Positions 22,119 through 31,990 of a DNA stretch of 64,000 nt are shown here, one piece after another. Position 1 is the stretch's first letter, and each line of letters starts with the position of its first letter. This DNA is from Bufo bufo (lineage: Eukaryota; Chordata; Amphibia; Anura; Bufonidae). The position numbers and the translations under genes were made by a program. Where the stretch lies: assembly GCF_905171765.1 (NCBI RefSeq), contig NC_053389.1:786042772-786106771 (forward strand), in the 5' to 3' direction. The notes under the pieces were generated by a model that worked only from the letters and a program-made list of their open reading frames with translations, did not search any database and had not been told where the DNA came from.

Positions 22119-22830
22119 ATGAGGAGAGTGTCAAATAAGGGACGTGGCCCCGGTCGTGGTGCTGCTGGTGGAGCTCCTGTGGACGTGGTCGTTCTGTGCC
22201 AGCTACATGAAACACCTTCCTCAGGTGCGAGTAGGCGACAGAACCTGCAGCGGTATTTGGTCGGGCCTAATGTGGCTCTACAAATGGGGAGGCCAGAACA
22301 AGTACAGGCGATAGTAGATTGGGTTGCTGACAGTGCCTCCAGTTCCTTCACATTGTCTCCCACCCAGTCTCCTGATGAAAGATCAGACTTGGCACCTACA
22401 GCCCATGTCCATCTGTCTTTCAACTCACCCCCTTGCAAATCAGGCAAGCAGTCTGAGCCCCAAGTCATGCAGCAGTCTCTTATTCTTTTTGATGACTCTG
22501 CTAGCAGGGTTTCCCAGGGCCATCCACCTAGCCCTGCCCCAGAAGTGGAAGAGATTGAGTGCACTGATGCCAAACCACTTATGTTTCAGGATGAGGACAT
22601 GGGAAGACCACCGCAGCACGTCTCTGATGATGACGAAACATAGGTGCCAACTGCTGCGGCTTTCTGCAGTCTGTAGACCGACAAGGAGGGCAGGGGTAAA
22701 GATTGGGTGGAAGATGATGTGGAGGATGATGAGGTACTAGACCCCACATGGAATCAAGGTCATGCGATTGATCTAGTTCGGAGGAAGAGGCGGTGGTCGC
22801 ACAGAGCCACCAGCACAGCAAAAGAGGGAG
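22119..22830 (+). pseudogene. N-terminal remnant of the hAT element's protein
   Basis: An ORF of 174 codons (22119-22643) opens with MRRVSNKGRGPGRGAAGG, then reads MGRPEQVQAIVDWVADSAS and a Ser/Pro- and acid-rich tail (DEDMGRPPQHVSDDDET). The reading continues in other frames to about 22830. I do not recognise a catalytic domain. By position, it is the disordered N-terminal part of a protein whose C-terminus is the hATC remnant at 23118-23570, with the catalytic middle deleted. It could instead be a separate accessory ORF of this hAT family. Confidence 0.55.
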
Positions 22831-22847
22831 CAGGGTGCAAAAGCGTC

Positions 22848-23035
22848 TGTTACATTGTTGGGTGACATTTTACCATCTTTGCCGTGAATATACCCCTGCT
22901 CTGCATAGTTGACAGGGACCTACATTTTTTTAAATCGTCTTTTCCATTGGTGGGTGACATTAACCCATTTTTGTCGATGAAAAACCCCTGCTCTGCATAG
23001 GGGACAGGGACTTAAATTTCTAAAATTCGTCTTTA
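22848..23035. repeat. Diverged tandem duplication of about 90-100 bp
   Basis: TTGTTGGGTGACATTTTACC … CCCCTGCTCTGCATAG is followed by TTGGTGGGTGACATTAACCC … CCCCTGCTCTGCATAG. Lies where the catalytic middle of the transposase is missing. Confidence 0.8.
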
Positions 23036-23117
23036 ATTGACCCACGCCCCCTCCTTTCATTCGATCCTTCCGCTTTAATAACTTGTCCCATATTTCCGCT
23101 CGATCACATTTCAGCCA

Positions 23118-23570
23118 TTGACCTCCCTTGGATGTGGTATCCCTTTCTCACGCTCCCTCTCCGGCGTGGAACCCCGATTCCCCGCTACCCGTGATCAACA
23201 TGGTAGGCACAGAAAAGATCATCGAAAGTTGATAGAAAAGATATCCAAATGGATCGTGGACATCACGGGGATGTGCGACATGGTTGAGAAGTATGTGTGC
23301 ACATGCCTACACGTACTGACTGATTGGTCTGCCCCTTCAACTTCTGGGTCTCCAAATTGGGCACATGGCCTGAGCTTGCCCTTTACCCCTTGGAGGTGCT
23401 GGCCTGCCCTGCAGCCAGTGTATTGTCTGAACGTTAGCTTAGCACGACAGGAGGGGGTTATCACAGACAAGCGCAGCCGCCTGTCCACAGCCAATGTGGA
23501 CAAGATCACGTTCATTAAAATGAACCAGGCAGGGATCCCACAGGACTTGTCCGTACCTTGTGCAGAATAG
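23118..23570 (+). pseudogene. hAT transposase C-terminal (hATC) remnant
   Basis: The last part of the frame reads GVITDKRSRLSTANVDKITF followed by IKMNQAGIPQDL, the conserved end of hAT dimerisation domains. Upstream residues match the family only after frame changes (TPWRCWPALQPVYCL is the shifted reading of the usual acidic/hydrophobic block). Compare the homologous ending of the 14.1-18.5 kb element (RRTRLSTQNVERLTFVKMN): the two hATs are related but distinct. Non-functional. Confidence 0.8.
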
Positions 23571-24070
23571 ACATGTATACCGGCCTCACCCAGCCATTAT
23601 TGTACTCCAGCGCACTTTCTGTTTGTTTTATTTTTTTATATTTCCCAATGTTTTGGGGTCTACTAAAATTTGAACTAAAAATAAAATTCAATTAAAAACA
23701 AAACCAGTGTTGGCTACCTCCTCCTCCACCGCCGCTTCCACCTACACCGCCACATCCACCGCCTCCTCAACCTCCTACTCCATAGGGACCTCCTAGATCA
23801 AGATTATTATTTTTTATTTATTACGTATTTTATGTTATTTGAAGTCATTTCCCTATCCACATTTGTTTGCAGAGCACTTGCCATGCTCTTAACCACATTT
23901 TGCTGCTTTTTGCAGCTCTCTAGCGCTTTCCATGACTTTTTTAGAGGCATTTTAGTGCTCCAAAGTTCGGGTCCCCATTGACTTTAATGGGGTTTGGGTC
24001 AAGTTCGGGTCCCGAACTCAAACTTTTTTGTGAAGTTGAACCCGAACATCCAGGTGTCCGCACAACTCTA
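23571..24070. other. 3' non-coding part of the hAT element
   Basis: AT-rich, with a short CCTCCTCCACCGCC low-complexity run at 23718-23790 and the GAAC/GTTC-rich right terminus from about 23960. Confidence 0.7.
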
Positions 24071-24184
24071 CTTAAAATAGCTTTATACTTGGGTCACCAA
24101 TTGTGATGAGAACATGACAAACTTTCAACTGGGTCACCATTAATACTCTATTGCTACCCAAGGGTAAGTAAGGGTGGTAGACCT

Positions 24185-24677
24185 CATGAACATCTAACTA
24201 GAGGTGTTCTGGTTATGACAGTGAAGTCAACACTTTGACCAATGTTAAAGCGTTTTGCCTCAGCACCAGTGGAGACTATCCAGTGGTATTTGGGGCTTGG
24301 AGATCCATCCGGCATTTTATGGTACAGGAATCTCCTTCCTGGATGTTTGATTTGGGTGTAATCGTCCCGGGACTTAACCATATCCATATGTTCTTACAGT
24401 CACACTGGAAGAACTGACTGTAGTAAAATTCCCAGTTGCCACTTTTACGAGGGCCAGACAGGAGAAGCACTGAAGATTGTCCTTACGGCTAGCTGTGACT
24501 TCATACGTGGCCTTCACCGTCTGTTTGCCCCTTTATTTTAGATGACCGTGTCAGCTCTCAGCAGTTGGATTTGAAGATTCTCTACCGGAGCCACATCATA
24601 GATAGTACAGATGACATGGTGGGATTTTCCTTCCTCAAGCTCCTCATCCAGGTCTATGGTCACATTGCTGGGCAGGG
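24185..24677 (-). pseudogene. ICAM-like immunoglobulin-domain fragment (two Ig domains, frameshifted)
   Basis: Minus strand. A TTCTATTTCAG acceptor-like site ends at 24678, followed by LPSNVTIDLDEELEEGKSHH, VICTIYDVAPVENLQIQLLR. The spacing of Cys, VAPV and LLR recalls ICAM/VCAM Ig domains. A TAA follows at about 24541; in another frame the domain resumes (TVKATYEVTASRKDNLQCFS, SSSVTVRTYG, to about 24378). A third frame then gives a second Ig start (PGTITPKSNIQEGDSCTIKC) and, after one more shift, GSPSPKYHW. Ig domains of these genes usually sit on separate phase-1 exons; here the two are adjacent with no intron. Adhesion-molecule origin is inferred; at least three frame breaks argue for a pseudogene. 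Assembly errors are the alternative. Confidence 0.6.
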
Positions 24678-24679
24678 CT

Positions 24680-25020
24680 GAAATAGAAGATAAAAACAAA
24701 ATTACTTGTGCATGAAATGTAATGGTTGGGGGGCTGTGACATCTGAATTTGGCTGAAAACAGGTCCATCAAGACCAACCTTTCGCAGATCAAGTATACAC
24801 ATTATTTGTTAGAATAATTATAACCTTGCTCTTAGATAAGAATGTAGCCCTTCTTTAAAACAAATGCTGACATTGGGTAGTTATGGCGTATTCTCGCATA
24901 GCATGCCTTTTTGGCATTTTTTGGAAGATGGACCTAGGGTCCTATTGCTAGGCCCTAGCAGTTTGAGCCTCCTCCTTGTGTAGATGCTGTAAGCACTGAT
25001 GATTACCACATCTAAAGCAT
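24680..25020. other. Intron-like or intergenic DNA
   Basis: No ORF or element recognised. If the Ig fragment was once an exon, this is the end of its upstream intron. Confidence 0.35.
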
Positions 25021-26088
25021 TTAACCCCTTCTCAACATGTGCCATATATATATATATATATGAGGTGCATGTCAAGTCTGTAAAGATGGCGCCCGCTCAG
25101 CTCCTGCAGACACTAGGAGGCAAAGTGAGTGATCAGTAATTATGCCTTAGATGCTATGGTCAGTTGCAACCATGGCATCAGAATGGTCTTTCATGGTTCC
25201 CAGGCCCAAACAGCTCCCCCACTTAAAGATTGAGGTAGCTGTTTGATCGCTGTGGTGGCCTTGAGCCTTCTAAAGGCTCCTAGGCCTGCCATAGCTACGT
25301 TCCTATGGAGCCTTGCCTGTGGCAGGGCTCCAAAAGGAATATAGCAAATCTCTCATACACTGCTATTGTAATTCATTGCAGTCTATGGGAATGGTGATAA
25401 GATGATTTTTCTTTCTTTTAAGTCCTCCTAGGGGGTACAAAGTTTAAAAAAAAAAAAATACAAAAATTCTAATCACTCCAAATTATTGGGATCACTGAGG
25501 CCCAAAACGCCAGAACTATTAAAATATAAATGTATTTTTCCCATACAGTGAACAGCATAACAGAAAAAAAAATGGCCAATTAGTTGTTTTTTTTATTACT
25601 TCACCTCCCAAAAATAAAAAAATAAAAAGTGATCAAAAAGTCATATGTACTCCAAAATGGTATTAATAAAAAATACAGATCGACTCACAAAAAAATTAGC
25701 CCTCACACAGCTCCGTAGACATACAGTAAAGATGAAAGATTTGATAAAAGTTTTAGTTTTTTTAAAGTAATAAAACACAAGGAAAACTATAAAAATGTGG
25801 CATCGCTGAAATTGTACTGACCCAGAGAATAAAAGTAACAGGTCAGTTTTGCAGCGTGGGGAATGCCGTAGAAATGCAACTCATAAAACTGGTGGAATTA
25901 CGTTTTTTTCCAACCCCACCGCATTTGGCATCGCACTACATTGTACACAATATTAGATAGTATCATTTGAAAGTACAACTTGTCCCGCAAAAAACGGCTA
26001 AGAGAACAAAAGAAAATTTAAAAGTTCTGTGAAGATAGGGAGTGAAAATGGAAAAAATCTGACAATCTCCTGGTCGGCAAGGGGTTAA
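25021..26088. mobile_element. TTAA-flanked non-autonomous transposon (piggyBac- or Kolobok-like)
   Basis: TTAA at 25021-25024 and 26085-26088, with inner ends CCCCTTCTCAACATG and (reverse-complemented) CCCCTTGCCGACCAG. No ORF. A GC-balanced first half with an (AT)7-type run (25048-25062) is followed by AT-rich modules (AAGTCATATGTACTCCAAAA at 25648) shared with 8597-10285. Confidence 0.8.
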
Positions 26089-26400
26089 TGGCTAGATTCC
26101 TAAACATATACCTCAAGAAGGGCAGTCATCACTGGGTGCCTCACGGAATACACACCAAGACATCTTACAGCAAAACCTGAGCATACCATAGAATGGAAGA
26201 CATGTACAGTATATACGACTCCTCCTCTCAGGTGAACTACATATCATGCATTATTGAGGGATATCAAATTCCAAATATACAAATGTTTCGTAAAGAACCC
26301 ACAAAAACGACCATAACCTGCCATCACATCATACTGTATCATAAACCATCGTAATATAATAGACAATCACCCCATCATAAACTGCCATCGTAATATACCC
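26089..26400. other. Unassigned AT-rich stretch
   Basis: Nothing recognised. Repeated CATCGTAATATA phrases at 26348 and 26387 hint at a small local duplication. Confidence 0.4.
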
Positions 26401-27790
26401 CTCAACATTGAAATTGCAGCAACAAAAAGGAAAAAGTTGTGGAATTATGGAAATCATGGGATCAATAGACATGTTAATGATATGCAAATGATAAAACAAT
26501 GGAAACAAAATATTCAAAACATCTTGATTTATTCAGTATGGAGTATGAGCACCTTGTATAGAAATACATGTACTTACTCACCTTGTCATAGTATCAGTGA
26601 GGTTATTAATGGTTGTCTTGAAGAATGTTCTGCCACACTGAATGCACATGGGCATACAGATCATCAAGAACTGCTGCTGACAGCTTTCTTTGCAATTGTC
26701 AACCAGTGGCCTCCGAGATATGCTCGATGGGACATAAGTCCAGAGACCCTACAGGTCTTGGTAGATGTTTAGGCCATGCAGGCTGCTCACAGTACCATGA
26801 GCAAAATGCGGCCTGGCCTTATCCTGTTGAAAAATTGTGCCTGGAACACTTTGGAGAAATGGCCGTCAGTGATGGCCAGTTCGCATTGCTCGCCCGCGAA
26901 CATATGCTGGCTGCCATCTTTTTTCACAAGTCCGGCGAGGCACAGGTAAGCCCTTACCTGTGCCTGTGCGCGAGCCGATCTGAAAACAAGTGCGGTCAGT
27001 GGGAGCAGGCAGTTCCGAGAACAGCCACCGGGGGCCTTCATCGGGCTGTTCTCGGAACTGCCTGCTCCCGGTGACCGCATTTGTTTTCAGACCGGCTCAC
27101 GGCACAGGCACAGGTAAGGGTTTACCTGTGCCTCGCTGGACTTGTGAAAAAAGATGGCAGCCCGCATATGTTCGCGGGCGAACAATGCGAACTGGCCATC
27201 ACTGATGGCCGTACCACTGGTTCCACCACCAAATGAATGAAACGCTGAGCTGAGGTGTACCTGAAATGAAGACTAGAGGTGTCCAGCTACTGTACTTTAT
27301 ACCACCTCACACTGTTGTGATGTTCCCTCATCATGGCGTGGCCCATAGACCAATCTCTGACTATCGTTCCGTCCAAGACAAAAGTCTGACGAATCATTGA
27401 AGAGGCCAGATCTCCATCACAGCCTCCATTGCTGTCTTGCTGTGCACCATGACAGCCTTTGAAAACGGTGGTGTGAGGTCAATGGAAGACCTGTAGCTGA
27501 ACGTCTGGCTCGTAGCCGATTGTCATGTAAATGCCTTCTGATGATTTGCATAGGCACTGTTTGCTGCCCTAGGCTTTGGATGTGACGTCCAATTTCACTT
27601 GCAGTAAAGAATGGATCACTGCGTGCCATTCTATTAATCAGACGATCCGTCCATGTAGAGGTCCTCCTCTGTGCACCTATTGCTGTTGTTGTTCTCCCAA
27701 CCACTGGGACACACAACACTGAACTGCCAGACTGATAATTGATTACATTTTTGAGATTTCATCTGGCTAAAAAAAACTGTGCTTTAAGTC
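26401..27790 (-). pseudogene. Degenerate Tc1-like element interrupted by a palindrome
   Basis: On the minus strand, 27719-27417 reads IGAQRRTSTWTDRLINRMA, RSDPFFTASEIGRHIQSLG and RRHLHDNRLRARRS, the second helix-turn-helix region of Tc1 transposases. Downstream (27416-27290) a decayed SDESRF-like segment follows. Beyond the inserted palindrome (26861-27210), 26860-26600 carries only faint similarity. Terminal repeats were not identified, so borders are approximate. Inactive. Confidence 0.6.
26861..27210. mobile_element. Near-perfect 350 bp palindromic MITE
   Basis: GGCCGTCAGTGATGGCCAGT at 26861 is mirrored by ACTGGCCATCACTGATGGCC ending at 27210. The mirror continues inward (CGCCCGCGAACATATG, AAGATGGCAG, CAGGTAAG, GGGAGCAGGCAGTTCCGAGA) to a centre near 27035. 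Arms of about 170 bp with few mismatches would form a long hairpin. Sits inside the degenerate Tc1-like copy. No clear target duplication was found. Confidence 0.9.
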
Positions 27791-28199
27791 TGGCTTTTAT
27801 GTCCCTCCCATATGCCTCAGATCGGAGCTAGGTGCTTAAAAATGTAATCATCTGTAGATCTTAGCCTTAACGACTCCATCAACTTAAAAATAAAGTTGTA
27901 TATGCAAATGTTTGGGATTTCTAAACCAATTAGCATTTTTCCATAGAGCTGTGGTCTCATTTTACAGTATTTACACTTTACAATGGTGGCTCCAGTACAT
28001 TAATATTGTAAAGTAAGGGTTCCTTGAGTTTGTCATGGCCCTTAGTGAGCACCAGCACCCCTTTCAATGGTCAGTGTCACGGGTCGAACCTCAATACCCA
28101 TAGCAGATATATACCAGTCTGGACTAAGAATATCTTCCAGTTCCTACACCATTGTATGAACCGAATTTACAAAAATATTGAGACTCTTTACTAAGTATG
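27791..28199. other. Unassigned stretch
   Basis: No ORF or element recognised. It may contain the distal part of the deleted Gypsy element that continues to the right on the minus strand. Confidence 0.35.
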
Positions 28200-28345
28200 A
28201 TCACTGTAGATACTGTTGCATGTTACTTACCTACAAGAAGAAACATATTCCTTCACACCCTCTTGATAATTAGGCCACCAAAAGAAGGGTATCAGAATTT
28301 ATTTTGTCTTCTGAATGCCCTTGTGACCTGCTAGCTTGGAGTCAT
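28200..28345 (-). pseudogene. Gypsy-B integrase zinc-binding region, fragment
   Basis: Minus-strand readings give a GHKG-like start, FWWP and YVSSCR blocks, matching the HHCC zinc-binding region of Ty3/Gypsy integrases, spread over two frames with stops. Together with the RNase H end (34018-34204) and gag (34205-34735) on the same strand it outlines one Gypsy element, later split by DIRS-B. Confidence 0.6.
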
Positions 28346-28464
28346 GAATTAATTTTAATACTCTTAGTCATACACTCTCTGGCACATAAATGCAATGTCT
28401 GAGTCCATACTTTATTTTGAAACGTAAGGGATATATCATCTGGTGGATTCAGAAGAACTTCATC

Positions 28465-28595
28465 AGTCTCCAAAGATATACTCTTAGAGAACTTAGATTG
28501 TGAACCCCAATGGGGATAGTGTGATGCTAATGTCTGTAAAGCACTGCGGAATATAGTAGCGATATATAAGTGCATAACAAAAATAAATATGCTGC
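28465..28595. repeat. Short dispersed repeat with ATAAATA tail
   Basis: Contains GATTGTGAACCCCAATGGGG, TGTCTGTAAAGCACTGCGGA and GATATATAAGTGCATAAC, ending in AAAATAAATA. I recognise this phrase set as a widespread tetrapod/frog repeat with a SINE- or LINE-tail look; the exact family is uncertain. Confidence 0.55.
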
Positions 28596-28713
28596 CCTTA
28601 TCTCTTTCAGCAGATCTTTGTGAGTATTAACCCCCATGAAATTGGATTCCAACAGAATGGAAGTTGGTGGTGCAAGTGTAGAGGAAGCGTCAATTTTGAC
28701 GTTAATTTGTTTT

Positions 28714-28880
28714 CCCTTAGTCCTAACAGTAGCACAAGTGGGTATTTGCCCCTGTGAAGCTGGTCAGGACAGGCGGAATTTTTAATGAACAAAAATTTCT
28801 GCCTAAGTATCCTAATTAGTAATTAACTAATTAAGCCCCTACCCCATATAACCCAGCCCCTAACTGGACGGGGTTGCTTT
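28714..28880. repeat. DIRS-B left inverted terminal repeat
   Basis: Mirrors 33850-34017 with few differences, for example AACAGTAGCAC here against AACCAGCAGCAC there. Confidence 0.9.
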
Positions 28881-28925
28881 ATAACAAGTAACAGATAATA
28901 AATCACACAAGGGGAGGGAAATTTG

Positions 28926-29008
28926 TGTGCTGCTGTTAGGACTAAGGGAAAACAAATTTACGCCAAAATTGACGCTTCCGTTTCGTCCTAACCAGCAGCA
29001 CAAGTGGG
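28926..29008. repeat. DIRS-B internal complementary region
   Basis: TGCTGTTAGGACTAAGGGAA … AATTGACGCTTCC is the reverse complement of the extreme left end (28684-28733). It is joined directly to TTTCGTCCTAACCAGCAGCA, which reverse-complements the extreme right end (34000-34017). This bridge of both termini is diagnostic of DIRS. Confidence 0.88.
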
Positions 29009-29057
29009 GAAGTAGCAAGAAACCTCACCCAAATTGGGAGGGCTCTCTACTCCCCTG

Positions 29058-30045
29058 TTAGGAGAGGGCGGCACTTAAAACGGATTGTCCAAAGGCCATT
29101 CCCTCCGCTCGTCTGGCCTCTAGACGATAATGTGAGATGAAGGTGTTCAGAGAACTCCAAGAAGCGGCTGCACAAATCTGGTCTAAAAGTACCAGTTTCT
29201 TTTCAGCATAAGAGGTGGATACAGCCCTGGTAGAATGGGCGGAGACAAAGGAAGGAGGCGTCAAGTCTTGGGACAGAAAAGCCAGACGGATTGCTTCTTT
29301 AATCCACCTGCTCAGAGTGGGTTTGGAGGCCTTCAGACCCCTATTCTTCCCTGAATAGGTCAGAAGGAGGTTTTCCGATCTTCTAAAATCGCTTGTTCTG
29401 TCCAAATACACCCTAAGACCTCTTGAGATGTCCAATGTACGGAGCCTTTCTTCTTCGGGAGAAGACGCAGCCGGTAGAAAATTGGGTAGACATATCGTCT
29501 GATTGATATTGGAAAGGTAGGAACCTTTGGCAAAAAGGTTGGCAAAAACCTTAACAGGACCTTGTCCTGAAGGAATTTTAAATAGGGCTCAGAAGCCCCC
29601 AGAGCCTGAAGTTCCCCAACTCTCTTAGCTGATGTGATAGCCAGTAAGAAGGTGATCTTTAGAGATAAGAACTTCAAGTCTACCTCATTCAAAGGCTCAA
29701 AAGGGGAACACATAACCCTTTTAGAACCACTGTTAAATCCCACTGCGGGACTGTCTCAAGATTCTGGGTTTAAGCCTTTCGGCTCCCTTGAGGAACCTCT
29801 TGATTAGGTGGTCCTGAGAAATCGGTCTGCTAGGGCATGCCGATAAGGCAGAGACGTGAGCTCTGAGTGTAGATGGGCTTAGACCCTTGTCTAGACCATC
29901 CTGGAGGAATTGTAGAATAGCGGAGAGAGGAGGGTCTGAGGCAACTACCTCTCTGTCATTACACCATTGCAGGAATATTCTGTAGATTCTGCTCTGGAGT
30001 GAGAGATTGTTCTCAAGACCTCCACAGATAACCCTATAGCTTCTA
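29058..30045 (-). pseudogene. DIRS-B tyrosine recombinase, frameshifted
   Basis: Integrase of DIRS elements. The N-terminal part just below 30045 is frameshifted and only faintly readable. The middle (29743-29360) reads FLLAITSAKRVGELQALG with the first catalytic Arg. The C-terminal part (29435-29058) has SAHSTRAVSTSYAEKK with the H-x-x-R box and SSLNTFISHYRLEAR, whose Tyr is the likely nucleophile. The two parts overlap in different frames near 29400. All key residues are present, but on separate frames. Confidence 0.85.
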
Positions 30046-31990
30046 GAAGGGACCTGTCAATCTCCAGGCTGTCAGATTGAGCCTCCTCAGATCTAGACAG
30101 GGACCTGTGTCCTGATACACAAGGTCCTGTATTAGGGGAAGTCTCCAATAAATGCCCTGACTCATCTGCATGACCTGGGTGAACCAAGACCTCTTCGGCC
30201 AGAATGGCATGATGGCAATCACCGAGGTCTGGTCTTGCTTGATCTTCATCAATACCCTCGGTATCATGGAAATTGGAGGGAAGGTATATGCCAGCCTGAA
30301 CCTCCAAGTTATGGACAGAGCGTCTATCGCTACCGGGTTGTCCTCCCTGTAAAGGGAACAGAACTTGCTCACCTTGGCGTTCAATTGGGTAGCCATCAGG
30401 TCGATTTCCGGGGTACCCCACCGCTGGACTATCATGGAGAAGATACTCTTGTTCAGGGACCATTCTCCTGGAACCGCTAGGCCCCGAGTCAGGCAATCTG
30501 CCACCACATTGAGATCTCCTTTGATATGGACTGCCATTAGGTGGGATAGGTTGATCTCTGCCCAAGAGAGAATAGAACCCACCTCCCTCAGGAGGGTTTG
30601 GGATTTCGTCCCTCCCTGTCTGTTCAGGTAAGCGACCACAGTTGTGTTGTCTGTCCGGACTTTCACCGCCTGACCGCGGATGAGAGGAGCAAAATGAAGG
30701 AGGGCTAGTTTGACCGCTCTCAGCTCTCTCCAGTTGGATGAGAGGATTTTCTCCTGGGGATTCCAAGTACCTCGTACTGGGTTGTCCTCCAGATGGGCTC
30801 CCAGCCCAGCAGGGAAGCGTCCGTGGTCAACGTGATCCAACGAGGTTGAACCAGAGACCTCCCATCTTTTAGGTTCTTCCACCACTTGAGCGAAGAACGG
30901 ACTTCTACCGACAGGGAGTGCATTCTGTCTAGGTCTTTGGGCTTGCGACTCCAAGCTGCTAAGACCTCCTCCTGAAGTGGGCGTAAGTGCCATAAGGCCC
31001 AAGGAACTGCCTCTGCAGATGCTGACATGTGGCCTAACATCCTCATAAGAACCCTTATGGAGACTCGTCTGGGTGGTATAAGAGACTGTGTGGCTTTTAT
31101 TACTCTGTCCCTCCTCTGTGGGGACAGGTACAGGGTCATCAGTTGTGAATCGATCACAAACCCCAAGAACATTCTCATGGTTGACGGGACTAAGTGCGAC
31201 TTGTCCCAATTTATCAGCCAACCCAAACCCTGGAGAATCTGGAGAGCTTGTTGAAGCTGACTCTGCAGGACGTCTGCATTTGCGGCTTTTAAAAGCCAAT
31301 CGTCCAAGTACGGTACGACCTCTAGCCCAAGAAGTCTTAAATGGGCAACCACAGGAGCCACTACCTTTGTGAAGGTGTGCGGAGCTGGGGATATGCCGAA
31401 GGGCAATACAGCAAACTGGTAGTGCTTCACTACCCCTTGCAAGGCCACAGCAACTCTGAGATATTTCCTGTGTGCTGGGTAGATGGGAACATGAAGGTAA
31501 GCATCCTTCAGGTCTATAGTTACCATCATATCTCCTGGGTTCAGGAGGTTCAGCGGAAACGCTTCTTCCTAATGAAACGATTTAAGTAACGTAAATCGAT
31601 GATCATCCGCCAGTCTCCTGATGGTTTTGGTACCAGAAAGATGGGAGAATAAACCCCCTGCCGCCATTCGCGAGGAGGAACCTCCTCTAATGCTCCTTTC
31701 CGTATATACTGGAGAACCAAGTCTTCCAGGATTGAATGTTTGTCGGGTGCTAAAGTCCTTGTTAGGACGAACTTGTCCCGAGGAAGGGAAATTAAATCTA
31801 TTTTGTACCCTGATGCTATCACCTGTAGCACCCAAGGGTCTGGAATTTTTTGCATACAAAAACTTTTGAATAAACTCAAATGTCCACCGACTGGGGGACT
31901 GAAAACTGGTCCTTCCTCTGGAACACCGGGGGGTGGGGAAGGGGAATTGACGGGCTGTAGAGAGTCATAGATCAGCCCTGCGGTTTCCAC
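30046..31990 (-). pseudogene. DIRS-B reverse transcriptase-RNase H, two frameshifts
   Basis: 31990-31550 has the RT N-terminal blocks (EEVPPREWRQGVYSP, IFLVPKPSGDWRMIIDLR). The frame changes near 31545. 31529 to about 30810 has the palm (TIDLKDAYLHVPIY, LPFGISPAPHTFTK, catalytic VVPYLDDWLL) and the start of RNase H (LTTDASLLGW). A second change near 30800 leads to 30043-30800 with SSNWRELRAVKLAL, VRTDNTTVVAYLNRQGG (RNase H Glu and Asp) and the conserved end IPRVLMKIKQ, AIMPFWPKRSWF. Domain order and motifs match DIRS pol. The other open frame at 29945-30766 is a shadow. Confidence 0.9.

Larger units (their letters stand above)
19468..24070 (+). mobile_element. hAT transposon with long GAAC-rich ends and nested Tc1
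   Basis: Left end TAGGGTTGAGCGAACCCGAA at 19468; the right end reverse-complements to TAGAGTTGTGCGGACACCTG (end at 24070). The flanking 8 bp are GTTAAAAT (19460-19467) and CTTAAAAT (24071-24078), matching at 7 of 8. Subterminal regions carry repeated CCCGAACTT/AAGTTCGGG motifs. Inside are a TATA-type promoter, a Tc1-like insertion and the two surviving ends of a deleted transposase gene. Non-autonomous in its present state. Confidence 0.85.

Noticed and set aside
28465..28595. tRNA-derived SINE with pol III promoter
   Set aside because: The tail phrase is familiar, but I could not find convincing A and B boxes in the short copy, so it is left as an unclassified dispersed repeat.
29945..30766. 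Minus-strand frame of 273 codons overlapping DIRS-B pol
   Set aside because: Shadow of the RNase H region; it has no DIRS motif, while the overlapping frame has them.
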